Shown piece after piece: positions 24,280 to 33,449 of a DNA stretch of 64,000 nucleotides (position 1 is the stretch's first letter; each line of letters opens with the position of its first letter). The notes below the pieces were generated by a model. The model did not search any database and had not been told where the DNA came from. It worked only from the letters and a program-made list of their open reading frames with translations. The position numbers were made by a program, and so were the translations under genes. The stretch spans positions 186,001 to 250,000 of the forward strand of contig JAUIJL010000003.1 in NCBI GenBank assembly GCA_030431255.1. Direction: 5' to 3'. The DNA comes from Thermoanaerobaculia bacterium (lineage in GTDB: Bacteria; Acidobacteriota; Thermoanaerobaculia; Multivoradales; J023).

Positions 24280-26604
24280 ATGACGGTTCAGATCGGTTTC
24301 CTTTTCGCGGTCCTGGCGGTCATGGTCTACCTATTCTTGACCGAGAAGCTGCCGGTCGAGCTGACGGCGTTCATCGGTCTGTTGGTTTTGGTGTTTGTGG
24401 GATTCGTCGAGCCCGAGAACGCCTTCGTCGGCTTCTCGTCCCCCGCGGTCATCACCATGTTTTCGATCTTTTTCATTTCGGGGGCGCTGCTGCGCACGGG
24501 GGTCGCGGATTTCGTCGGCAAGAGGATTGCCTTCTTCTCCGGCGGCAAAGAAGTTCCGTTGATCATCCTGCTGATGCTGGTCGCCGGCATCATGTCGGCC
24601 TTCATGAATAATGTGGCCGCCGCCGCGGTGCTCTTGCCGGCGGTATCCTCGGTGGCTCGGCACGCCAACATCTCACCGTCCCGGCTGTTCATGCCCCTGT
24701 CGTTCGGCGCCATCCTCGGCGGTACCACCACCTTGGTGGGCACACCACCCAACATCCTGACCGCCGAGGTCATCCTGAATCAGGGTTTAGAGCCGTTCAG
24801 CCTCTTCGATTTCACGCCCATGGGTCTGTCGCTCTTGGGCGTCGGCATTTTGTTTATGACGACCATCGGTCGCCGGCTGATTCCGGAGCGGATCGAGGCC
24901 AAGCAGGCGGACCGTTCGAGCCACCTGACCCGGGCTTATCGACTCGATGAACGGCTGACCTCCATTCGCGTTCCCAAGGGCTCGAGCCTCGATGGCTTGA
25001 CCTTGTTGGAAGCTCGTCTGGGCACCGCCTTGGCGGTGTCGGTGATCGGCGTTCGCCGAGGGGCGAAGAAGGTGCTGGCGCCGGGTCCGGATTTTCGTCT
25101 CCAGGGAGACGACCTGGTGGTGGTGGACGGTCGGTTCAGCGATCTCGAACGACTGCTTTCCGTGCAGGGAGTCGCCATCTCCAGCAGCCAAGAAGGGCAT
25201 CTAGATCAGATCGCTTCTCAGGTTCATGGCTTGGTGCTGACCCTGCCGGCGGGGTCTGGTCTGATCGGTCGCTCCCTTCGTCAGCTTCATTTTCGCGATC
25301 GATTCGGAGTCTTGGTCGTCGGTATCCGCCGGGGCAAGGACATGGTGCGACAAGAGCTCGCCGGTCGAGTCTTGAGGCCGAAAGACGAGATTTGGGTCCT
25401 GGCCTCGGACCAACAAATGACCGAGCTGGCAGAGCAGAAGGGTTTGCATATTGAGGAAGAGCTGCCCCTGTCTCGGCTGATGGAAGACCGTATGTTCGTG
25501 GTTCAAGTGGCCCGCGATTCGCCCCTTGGGGGAACCACGATCCAGGAGAGCCGCCTGGGCGAGCTGGCGGGTTTGACCATCGTCGGCATTTTGCGCGGCG
25601 GTGAGACACTCTTGGTGAGGACCGGTGAGGAAGAGATCTTGCCGGGCGACGAGCTGTTGATTGTCGGTGAGTCGGAGCGGCTGTTGGACGTCTTGCAGCT
25701 GGGTGCGTTGCAGATCGAGCCCATCGACAAGGCGAAAATCGAATCGGAGTCGGTGAAGGTGGTCGAGGCGGTGGTCGCGCCCCGATCCGCGGCCGCAGGC
25801 TCGACCTTGAAGAAGCTCCATTTCCGCGATCGATTCGGCTTGCAGGTCCTGGCTCTTTGGCGATCCGGAGAAACCCATCACAAGGACTTGGCCAACAAAT
25901 CCTTGCGGGTGGGTGACGGGCTCTTGCTGCATGGGCGCAAGACAAAAATTCAAGAGTTGGCGGCTGAGGACGATTTTGTCGTGCTGGGGCACGACGCCGA
26001 GCCACCTCGACGCTACGACAAGGCCCCGGTCGCCCTCTTATCCCTGGCGGTCATGATCGGCATCGTGGTCTCGGGTTTCTTTCCGATTCACGTCGCGGCG
26101 TTTTCCGGAGCGGTGATTTCCGTGCTCTTCGGTGCGTTGACCATGGATGAAGCCTATCGAGCTATTGAGTGGCGCGCCCTCTTCTTGGTCGCTGCGATCC
26201 TGCCTGTGGGCTCGGCCATGGAATCGACCGGCGCGGCATTGTTGCTGGCGGACAGCGTGGCGGGCATCGCGGAAGCTTACGGACCCTACGCCTTCATGGC
26301 GGCGCTGGTGGTCCTCTCCTCGGCTCTTTCCCAAGGGCTCGACGGCGCGCCGACGGTGGTGATCCTCGCGCCGGTGGTCCTGTTGACTGCGGAGAAGCTG
26401 CAGATCAGCCCTTATCCGTTGATGATGGCGGTCGGCCTAGCGGCGTCGGCGGCCTTCATGACCCCTTTCAGCCACAAGGCCAATCTGTTGGTGATGAGCG
26501 CCGGAGGTTATCGATCGATGGATTTCGTGCGGGTCGGCACGCCCCTGACCATTGTGGTGTTGATCATGTTGGTGGTCATGGTGCCTTGGTTCTTCCCCTT
26601 CTGA
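24280..26604 (+). CDS. SLC13/DASS-family carrier with four RCK_C (TrkA-C) domains
   Basis: 774 aa. Two membrane halves (about 1-205 and 590-774) of a divalent-anion/Na+ symporter flank a large cytosolic insert with four TrkA-C-like domains of about 70-85 residues each, for example those starting LTSIRVPKGSSL, GLVLTLPAGSGL, FVVQVARDSPLG and VVEAVVAPRSAA. Repeats two and four share LHFRDRFG, showing internal duplication. The membrane signature MNNVAAAAVLLP and GTPPNI are present. The substrate (sulfate, di- or tricarboxylate) cannot be told. ATG 24280 has GAGGTGG upstream. A TAGAAT -10-like hexamer lies at 24219-24224. Confidence 0.9.
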   Translation: MTVQIGFLFAVLAVMVYLFLTEKLPVELTAFIGLLVLVFVGFVEPENAFVGFSSPAVITMFSIFFISGALLRTGVADFVGKRIAFFSGGKEVPLIILLMLVAGIMSAFMNNVAAAAVLLPAVSSVARHANISPSRLFMPLSFGAILGGTTTLVGTPPNILTAEVILNQGLEPFSLFDFTPMGLSLLGVGILFMTTIGRRLIPERIEAKQADRSSHLTRAYRLDERLTSIRVPKGSSLDGLTLLEARLGTALAVSVIGVRRGAKKVLAPGPDFRLQGDDLVVVDGRFSDLERLLSVQGVAISSSQEGHLDQIASQVHGLVLTLPAGSGLIGRSLRQLHFRDRFGVLVVGIRRGKDMVRQELAGRVLRPKDEIWVLASDQQMTELAEQKGLHIEEELPLSRLMEDRMFVVQVARDSPLGGTTIQESRLGELAGLTIVGILRGGETLLVRTGEEEILPGDELLIVGESERLLDVLQLGALQIEPIDKAKIESESVKVVEAVVAPRSAAAGSTLKKLHFRDRFGLQVLALWRSGETHHKDLANKSLRVGDGLLLHGRKTKIQELAAEDDFVVLGHDAEPPRRYDKAPVALLSLAVMIGIVVSGFFPIHVAAFSGAVISVLFGALTMDEAYRAIEWRALFLVAAILPVGSAMESTGAALLLADSVAGIAEAYGPYAFMAALVVLSSALSQGLDGAPTVVILAPVVLLTAEKLQISPYPLMMAVGLAASAAFMTPFSHKANLLVMSAGGYRSMDFVRVGTPLTIVVLIMLVVMVPWFFPF

Positions 26605-26622
26605 CCGACCCGCCGAGGCACT

Positions 26623-27099
26623 CTAGTTGCTCATGGATTCCCGACGGCGGCGTCTTCCGCCGGTGCCTCGGATGCGGTCCAGGGCCGTCGAGCCACCGTA
26701 TTTCTCCGATAGCTTGTCGTCGTAGTCGTCGGAGATCTCGGCGACTGCGGCCACAGCCCCCAGGAGGTTGGAGCGTTGCAGGGTCCGGCCGAAGAGGGAG
26801 TGGGAGAAGAAGATGTCGCTGCCGACCACGGAGAAGGCGCCGAAGGGCAGGGTGTGGTTGAGCTGGAGCAAGCTGGCCAACAGCTCGTCGTCGATATCGG
26901 CGCCCTGCACGCAATAGGCGACAATCGCTACGCTGGCTTCCTCCGGCCCGTAGGGCTCGGCGGAGATTTCGATCACTGTGGAGCCGTAGCGGACGTAAAA
27001 ATGTCCGTCTTCGTCCTCGAAAGTTTCTTCGAAAAGCTCCTGCAAATATTCCCGCACAGTCTCGTAAGTTCTGCGGTGATGCCGATGGGCGAATTGCAT
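26623..27099 (-). CDS. YbjN-family protein
   Basis: 158 aa. The compact alpha/beta domain (about 10-120: YLQELFEETFEDEDGHFYVRYGST, then VAIVAYCVQGADI and LLQLNHTLPFGAFSVVG) matches YbjN/T3SS-chaperone-like proteins. The Arg-rich tail (GGRRRRR) could touch nucleic acid or membrane. YbjN-like proteins are thought to be regulatory or chaperone-like; no enzyme activity is known. It is convergent with the SLC13 gene at 18 bp and starts at ATG 27099. There is no operon partner. Confidence 0.8.
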   Translation of the reverse strand: MQFAHRHHRRTYETVREYLQELFEETFEDEDGHFYVRYGSTVIEISAEPYGPEEASVAIVAYCVQGADIDDELLASLLQLNHTLPFGAFSVVGSDIFFSHSLFGRTLQRSNLLGAVAAVAEISDDYDDKLSEKYGGSTALDRIRGTGGRRRRRESMSN

Positions 27100-27391
27100 T
27101 TCAAGAAATCCTCACATGGGTTTCGTTCGAGGGTTCTCGCTCGAGCCGAGAGCGGCTGAGATCCAATTGGAGACACCGCTAAGGATACCGGAATAGAGCT
27201 CTGGCGTCTCGTGAACCGGGAGCCTACGGGTCTGCTGAGGGATATTGTTCGGTTTTGACGCGTTAATGGATGACAAGTTAGGTCATAGCCCCATGGGGAG
27301 ACTGGTTTCTTGACCCAACGTGAGCCGGCGTATGCTTAGGCTCTCGGTCGTAACCCCCAATGCCACATGCGCTTCAGACCGCGGAGATGTG

Positions 27392-30300
27392 ATGACGGAT
27401 CCGATGAACATGAGTCTCTCTACTTCCAGCCACCCCCCTGTCGCGGGCAGACGAAAGCCCCGGCCGGCTCCGACGGCAGAGCCCATTGCCCGGCTCGTGT
27501 TGCCGGCCATGCTGTCGTTGCCCAGGTGCCCGGCGTCCGGGCTTCCGCTGCCTAGGCGGTCATTGGCGGTGCTGCTCACCGCCGCGGCAATGCTCATGGC
27601 AGCGGCCGTCGCCTTGGGTGACGGCGATCGCGCCTCCGCAGGCGCGCCCGCGGAAACCTTCACCGACACGATGACGACGATTCGGGTCGAGGTTCCTGTG
27701 GAGGTGACCCTCGACGGTGAGCCGGTTCGCGGGCTGACGGCGGAAAGCTTCGAGCTCGTGGACGGCGGTGACGAGCAAGAGATTCTGTCGGTGGACGTCG
27801 TGGATTTGGCCCAGCTTGAAGCCGGCCCGGCTCGGGAAGGGCTGGACGTGCTTCCGGTCGTCGCTCGACGCCACTTCTTGTTGCTCTTCGATTTTTCGTT
27901 TTCCAAACCCGCATCCATCGAGCGAGCGCGTCAAGCCGCCCTGGACCTGGTGGCCAAGGATCTGCATGCGGCAGATCTCGTGGCGGTGGCGACCTACTCA
28001 CTGAATCAGGGGGCCAGGGTCCAGCTGGCGTTTACTCCAGACCGAGATCAGGTCCGTGTCGCGTTGGCGTCCCTGGGACAGACGGAGTCGACCAAGGTTC
28101 GCAGTGATCCCTTGAAGCTTTTCCTCGGTCAGCCGGATCGCTCGATCGATGCGGACCTTGAGACCAGCCGAGGATTCAACGTCGACAACCGGGCGGGTGC
28201 CGATGCCGCCGGCACCTTTCGTTCGCTACAAGCGATGGCCGACAAAGCTCAAGCCACCCAAGGGCGCAGGGAGATCAGCGCCATGGCCAGATCCATCGGC
28301 GAGCTGGGCTCGATGCTGGCCGGTGTGGAAGGGCGCAAGCACGTCGTATTCTTCTCCGAAGGCTTCGACGGCAAGCTGCTGCTCGGCACCACCGACCAAG
28401 ATCGTCGCAACGAGCTGAATCAGCGGGCCCAGACCGGTTCGATCGAGGATTTCGCAACCTTGGATTCGTCGGAATATTTCGGCTCTTCCGAGTCCCTGAA
28501 TGTCCTGGAAAACATGAACCAAGAGCTGCGTCGAGCGGATTGCACGGTCCACGCTGTGGACATCGCCGGGTTGCGGGCCGAAGGGGGAGGCTTGGCCGGA
28601 GGCGCGAAAGACGGGTTGTTCATGATGGCCAGCGGCACCGGCGGCAGTTTCTACGAGAATTTCAACGATTTGGGTCAAGCCATGGGGCAGATGTTGGAGA
28701 AAACCAGCGTCACTTATGTGCTGAGCTATCAGCCGAAAAAGCTCGTCCACAACGGCAAATATCGCAAGCTGAAAGTGCGATTGAAGGGCTTGCCGAGAAA
28801 AGCCGAGATCGTGCATCGCCCCGGATACTTTGCTCCTGGGGCCGAAGCCGACAACGGTCTGGCCGCCCAATTGGATCTGGCGCAGCGTCTGTGGGACGGA
28901 CGCGAGGGCGGCACCATTGAAGCGCGCATGCTGGCGACGCCCCTGCGCACGGAGAGCCGGCGCCTCGGTGCGGAAGGCTATGTACCCCTGCTGGTGGAGA
29001 TTGATGGGCCCAGCCTCCTGCGAGCTCCGGCAGCGACGAAGGAAACGAAGAAGTCGAAGCGCAAACGGAGACATCGCAACAAAGACCGCAAAGGTGAAGG
29101 CGGTGCCGATGGACCCGCTCGGGCCGAGATTTTCGTCTACGCGGTGGATTCCGAAGGCGCGGTCGCGGACTTCTTCAGCCAGAGTGTGGGCTTGGACAGC
29201 ACCGTGGCGGGCAAGACCCTCACGGAGCAAGGGCTCAAGCTCTACGCCCCTTTGCTCCTGGACGAAGGCACCTATGTGCTGAGGCTCTTGGTGCGAAACT
29301 CGAAGACCGGCCAAACCGGCCTGAGAATCAGCAAGGTGGAGGTGCCCGCCTCGGACGATACGGCACCGGCGCTGCTGGCGCCGTTCTTCCCGGAGTCCAC
29401 CGACGCCTGGGTGCTGGTGCGCGGACGCCGACAGGACATCGATCCCGACGCCGAGCCGCCTTACCCTTTCTTCCACGGCTCCACGGTGTATACGCCCGCG
29501 GTACGACCCCGGGTGCGACCCGGGCAGGTGTTGCCGGTCTTTTTGGCCGGGTACGGGATCCATGGCGCCCAGGATCTGCTCAGCGAGGTGGTCGACGAAT
29601 GGGGTCGATCCAGCGTCCAACCCAGGTGGCGCTTGGACGATCGCATGCAGCAAGGGGACGACGGTCTACAACGATATGTCGCCGCTTTTGAGGTTCCCGA
29701 GCTACCCCCGGGCTCCTACGAGCTGAGCTTAAGCATCAGGAATCAGCAGTCGGAGGACTCCACCCCGGGCAGCTTGCCTTTTGAGGTGGTCGCGGGGGAT
29801 GACGGGGCCCTGAGCCGGTTGTTGACCCTCGACACACCCATCGACTTCGGACCTCGGGAGGAGGCCGACGCAACCCGCTTGAGATCGAGCGCGGAGACTT
29901 CCACAGCGGCCCTGGGAGGCATGGACATTTCCAATCCGTCCGACCGGGACCGTGAGGATGGAGATGGGCTCTCCAGCGACGAAATTCAACGGCAATACCG
30001 CGCCGCTTTGGACCAGCTGTCCCGCCCGGAGGGCTCAGCGGACGCGTTGATGCGACAGCTGGTTGCGGAGATCGCGTCCCTAGAGGTGGCGGCGGCCGGG
30101 AGCCAAGCGGATCGCCGACTCGGAAGGCTGGCCCGCAGCCAGATGAAAGTCGCCCAAGGCCTGGGGTCGAAGGATCCGGAGGCCATGGTGCCCCTGATGC
30201 TCCTGCACCACGACCTATTCCTGGTTCACAAGGAAATGCGCCGGCCCTACTTGGCCCACCACAGCCAAACCGTGCTCCAGGAGCTGGCCACCACCTATGC

Positions 30301-31021
30301 ACGCATGGGGCGCTCCCGGGGCTCGAAGGTTGTTGCGGCTCGGGCGTTGGCAAGCCTCGGAGGGCATTTGGAAGCCGCGGGGCGCCAAGCGGGCCTAAGG
30401 CTCTTCGAGCAGAGTCTCGCCCTCGATGACGCCAACGAGGCGGCTCTGTTGGGCTTAGCGGCGTTCTATGAGAAGCGGGGCGGCCCCTACGAAACGGCGG
30501 TTCGCTATTTGGAGCAATTGATCGACCGCAGACCGAAAAGTCGGGAAGGCCGTCTCCGGTTGGCGCTCAACCAGGTGCGGGTGGCCGAGCAAGGAGGAGC
30601 TTTGGGGCGTCAGTCGCAGCTGAAAGCGGCTGAGAAGCATCTTCAATTCCTGCTCGACGGTCCGGAGTCGGATTGGATCTACAGTCTGGCGGCCCAGGAA
30701 GCGGCCCGGCAGAAGGCGGGTAGAGGTGAGCTCAAGAAGGCGATCGATGTATTGGATCAAGCCTTGGTCCGTATGCCGGAGGAGCAGAAGCTGCACCTTC
30801 TTCGCATCTACTTGATGGACCGCTCCAAAAGAGCGAGCTCCGCCCAACAAGCAGCGCGCCATTTGGCGGGCTCTCTGGCGGGGGCGGCCCCGGCATCTCG
30901 GGGGCGCTATAACCAATGGCCTTCGACCGCCCTCGACGCCGATCGCCGCGCCCTGCGCGAAGGCGCCATTCGGCGAATCACGGTGGCCCGTTCGGGCTCG
31001 GCCACGGGAGCCGGCGAATGA
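27392..31021 (+). CDS. Large secreted VWFA-related protein with C-terminal helical/TPR repeats
   Basis: 1209 aa. A membrane-spanning signal segment lies at about 55-78. The VWFA-related domain spans about 95-390; its MIDAS motif DFSFS (DxSxS) is intact. A basic linker (KKSKRKRRHRNKDRK) lies near 530, and the last 320 residues form TPR-like helices (GLAAFYEKRGG and AIDVLDQAL). Such proteins are frequent in Acidobacteria and are thought to bind partners through a metal at MIDAS. The frame extends to 27320, but ATG 27392 has GGAG 6 nt upstream. The last four bases overlap the next VWFA gene (ATGA), so both proteins are probably made together. Confidence 0.88.
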   Translation: MTDPMNMSLSTSSHPPVAGRRKPRPAPTAEPIARLVLPAMLSLPRCPASGLPLPRRSLAVLLTAAAMLMAAAVALGDGDRASAGAPAETFTDTMTTIRVEVPVEVTLDGEPVRGLTAESFELVDGGDEQEILSVDVVDLAQLEAGPAREGLDVLPVVARRHFLLLFDFSFSKPASIERARQAALDLVAKDLHAADLVAVATYSLNQGARVQLAFTPDRDQVRVALASLGQTESTKVRSDPLKLFLGQPDRSIDADLETSRGFNVDNRAGADAAGTFRSLQAMADKAQATQGRREISAMARSIGELGSMLAGVEGRKHVVFFSEGFDGKLLLGTTDQDRRNELNQRAQTGSIEDFATLDSSEYFGSSESLNVLENMNQELRRADCTVHAVDIAGLRAEGGGLAGGAKDGLFMMASGTGGSFYENFNDLGQAMGQMLEKTSVTYVLSYQPKKLVHNGKYRKLKVRLKGLPRKAEIVHRPGYFAPGAEADNGLAAQLDLAQRLWDGREGGTIEARMLATPLRTESRRLGAEGYVPLLVEIDGPSLLRAPAATKETKKSKRKRRHRNKDRKGEGGADGPARAEIFVYAVDSEGAVADFFSQSVGLDSTVAGKTLTEQGLKLYAPLLLDEGTYVLRLLVRNSKTGQTGLRISKVEVPASDDTAPALLAPFFPESTDAWVLVRGRRQDIDPDAEPPYPFFHGSTVYTPAVRPRVRPGQVLPVFLAGYGIHGAQDLLSEVVDEWGRSSVQPRWRLDDRMQQGDDGLQRYVAAFEVPELPPGSYELSLSIRNQQSEDSTPGSLPFEVVAGDDGALSRLLTLDTPIDFGPREEADATRLRSSAETSTAALGGMDISNPSDRDREDGDGLSSDEIQRQYRAALDQLSRPEGSADALMRQLVAEIASLEVAAAGSQADRRLGRLARSQMKVAQGLGSKDPEAMVPLMLLHHDLFLVHKEMRRPYLAHHSQTVLQELATTYARMGRSRGSKVVAARALASLGGHLEAAGRQAGLRLFEQSLALDDANEAALLGLAAFYEKRGGPYETAVRYLEQLIDRRPKSREGRLRLALNQVRVAEQGGALGRQSQLKAAEKHLQFLLDGPESDWIYSLAAQEAARQKAGRGELKKAIDVLDQALVRMPEEQKLHLLRIYLMDRSKRASSAQQAARHLAGSLAGAAPASRGRYNQWPSTALDADRRALREGAIRRITVARSGSATGAGE

Positions 31022-32196
31022 GAGCTTTCCACCGATGGATCTCGATCGTTCTGATGATTTTGGCGGCCTCTGGCCTCGGGGCCCTCGAGGTGACCATCCT
31101 GACCCCTTCCGGTTTGGAGACGGTTTTCGGTCGGGTGGAGGTCAGCGCCGAGATCCATCTCGACGAGGGGGAGATGGTCCGGGAGGCGGTGCTCTTCGTG
31201 GACGGTAGGGCCCGCGGGCGATTGACCGAAGGCCCTTGGGTTTGGCAAGTGGATGTCGGACAAGAGAACCGGGAGCACCAACTTGAGGTCCGGGCGAAAA
31301 GCACCGCCGGGGCAGAGGCTTCGTCCTCGATTTCCACACCCGCCATCCGGGTGGACGACGAAGTGGCGGTGGAGCTGCAACAGCTCTACGTGACCGTGAC
31401 CCAAGGCGGCTCTCGGGTGCTCGATTTGGAAGCGGATCAATTTCGAATCTTCGACGATGGTCAAGCCCAGGAGCTGGTGACCTTCGCCCGCGGGGATGTG
31501 GCCTTGACCGCGGTGCTGATGCTCGATTCCAGTGAGAGCATGCAAGGCGAGCGCCTGCAATCCGCGTTGCGCGGGGCGAGGACCTTCACCGCCGGCATGA
31601 AGGGTAACGACGAGGCCATGGTTATGTTGTTCTCCGACCAGCTGCTGCTTTCCACCCCGTTCACCCAGGACGCGGAGGAGCTCCAACGGTCCTTGGAAGG
31701 GGTGGCGGCACGCGGCAATACGGCGATCAACGACCACCTCTACTTGGGGCTGAAGCTCTTGGACGCACGCCAAGGGCGCCGGGTGGTGGTGCTGTTTACG
31801 GACGGCGCGGATCTCCACAGCGTGTTGGAGATGGAAGAAGTGTTGTGGAAGGCACGCCGAAGCCAAAGCCTCATCTATTGGATTCGGCTGGAAGACAAGG
31901 GGAACACCCGTCAATCTTTCTCCACCGCTTGGCGCGACGCCGAAGGCAATCGTCGCGAGCTCGAGGTGCTCGAAAAAGCCGTGCTACAAAGTGGGGGCAA
32001 GATCACCTCCCTCGAAAGTCTGGACCAGGTGGAGCCCGCCTTTCGAGACATTCTGGCCGAGCTGAGGGAGCAGTATGTGCTCGGCTATTACCCCAGCAAG
32101 ATCAAGAACGACGAGAGCTGGCACGACGTCGAGGTGCGAATTCGAGGGCGAAGCGGGTTGAAGATCCGTGCCCGAGACGGCTACGTCGATTTCTAG
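31018..32196 (+). CDS. Secreted VWFA-related protein
   Basis: 392 aa: a signal peptide (1-22), an Ig-like or N-terminal domain (about 25-115), then a VWFA-related domain (about 120-385) with MIDAS LDSSES (DxSxS) and FTDGADLHS. It ends EQYVLGYYPS followed by RARDGY, a hallmark of the acidobacterial VWFA-related family. The upstream protein carries the same domain, so the pair may form a heteromeric adhesion or scaffold complex, by inference. The ATG at 31018 overlaps the previous stop; the upstream-extended frame to 30916 is ruled out by that coupling and by the clean signal peptide. Confidence 0.9.
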   Translation: MRAFHRWISIVLMILAASGLGALEVTILTPSGLETVFGRVEVSAEIHLDEGEMVREAVLFVDGRARGRLTEGPWVWQVDVGQENREHQLEVRAKSTAGAEASSSISTPAIRVDDEVAVELQQLYVTVTQGGSRVLDLEADQFRIFDDGQAQELVTFARGDVALTAVLMLDSSESMQGERLQSALRGARTFTAGMKGNDEAMVMLFSDQLLLSTPFTQDAEELQRSLEGVAARGNTAINDHLYLGLKLLDARQGRRVVVLFTDGADLHSVLEMEEVLWKARRSQSLIYWIRLEDKGNTRQSFSTAWRDAEGNRRELEVLEKAVLQSGGKITSLESLDQVEPAFRDILAELREQYVLGYYPSKIKNDESWHDVEVRIRGRSGLKIRARDGYVDF

Positions 32197-32348
32197 ACAG
32201 GTCGTGCACAGAATCGGGCTCCTCGGGGTCGGCCGGGAGGCTCGCCACCACGAGATGACGGTATGATGGGGGAGCGGTGAGGCCTCGGTGCCGGCCGCAT
32301 GTCCTATCGAGTCGTTTTACCCATAGAGCTCCAGATTGAGTGATCGAT

Positions 32349-33449
32349 ATGAAGAGAATATTACTGTTGGTCTCGTCTTTGATGGTGTTGGCCGCCTTCG
32401 CTTGGGCCACGGTGCCTCGGGATGTCGGGGCAGCCGCCCCCGGCTTGAAGGAGCGAACCCAAACCGTTTTGTCCGAGGTCTATACGGTGGATCGAATCTA
32501 CCGATCGATGATGGGCCCGTGGAGCGGACAAGAAATCGTGCTCGGTGACCCCGCGTTGGATGAGCGGGTTTGGATCACCGGCTATTCGGCGGACATGGTC
32601 GGTGCCGACGGGAAAACTCCATTGCCCCAAGAATTTATGTGTCACTCCAATTTGGATTTGGACGCCACGGAGCATATGCGGAAGATGGGGACCAGCCCGG
32701 CTTTCAGCTCTCGCTTGTTCACCCTCTCGCAGGGGCAGCTGGAGATTGATTTCCCCCCGGGTTTCGGCATTCCGGTACGTTCCACCGAGCCCCTGGATCT
32801 GACGACGCAAGTGCTGAATCTGAACCACGAGGGTGAGCCGGTGCAGGTCCGTCATCGGGTTTCCGTCGACTATTCCCTGGAGCGAGAGGTGGGCGAGGGC
32901 ATGATTCCCTTGATGCCCATCGCCGCCTACGGCTTGGCGTTGACCGAGGGTGAGGACGGCTACTACGGCGTTCAGAATCCGGACTCCGAAGCCCACGGAC
33001 CCGGCTGCCTAGTGGGGGAGTCGGCGTCGGATCACGGCTATGAAGACGGCCTCGGGCGGACCTTCTCGGGTCATTGGGTGGTGCCTCCGGGACGCCAGGA
33101 GAATCGAACCCTGGTCACCCGGTTGATGCAGGTCCCCTTCGAGACCACCATCCACTACATCGCCGTGCATCTACATCCCTTCGCGGAGTCCCTGCAGCTG
33201 AAGGATCTGACCACCGGAAAGGTGCTGTTCGAGAGCCGGGCGGAGGGCTTCGAGGATCGGATCGGCCTCGCCAGGGTCGACGCTTTTTCCAGCGCCGAGG
33301 GTATCGCGCTCTTCCCGGATCATGAATACGAGCTGGTGAGCCTGTACAACAACACCTCCGGCGAGCCCCAAGACTCGATGGCGGTGATGTACATCTATAT
33401 TCGGGACGTGCTGCTGGAGCAGCGGATGGCGGAGCAGAGCCCGTCGTGA
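32349..33449 (+). CDS. Secreted protein of unknown function with Cys/His motifs
   Basis: 366 aa with a signal peptide (1-22). Conserved-looking motifs are FMCHSNLDL near 95, HGPGCLVGE, FSGHWVVPPGRQ and IHYIAVHLHPF near 250, then SLYNNTSGEPQDSMAVMYIYI at the end. The His pairs in HLH, plus CHSN, suggest a metal centre like those in copper monooxygenase-type beta-sandwich domains, but I cannot name the family. It lies between a VWFA gene and a kinase gene, and the kinase start (GTGA) overlaps its stop. An ATG at 32349 begins the signal peptide; the GTG at 32340 adds three residues. Confidence 0.75.
   Translation: MKRILLLVSSLMVLAAFAWATVPRDVGAAAPGLKERTQTVLSEVYTVDRIYRSMMGPWSGQEIVLGDPALDERVWITGYSADMVGADGKTPLPQEFMCHSNLDLDATEHMRKMGTSPAFSSRLFTLSQGQLEIDFPPGFGIPVRSTEPLDLTTQVLNLNHEGEPVQVRHRVSVDYSLEREVGEGMIPLMPIAAYGLALTEGEDGYYGVQNPDSEAHGPGCLVGESASDHGYEDGLGRTFSGHWVVPPGRQENRTLVTRLMQVPFETTIHYIAVHLHPFAESLQLKDLTTGKVLFESRAEGFEDRIGLARVDAFSSAEGIALFPDHEYELVSLYNNTSGEPQDSMAVMYIYIRDVLLEQRMAEQSPS

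Noticed and set aside
28226-29653. 475-codon minus-strand ORF
   Set aside because: Lies inside the VWFA/TPR gene on the other strand; its sequence is a low-complexity His/Gln/Gly mix typical of antisense frames in GC-rich DNA.
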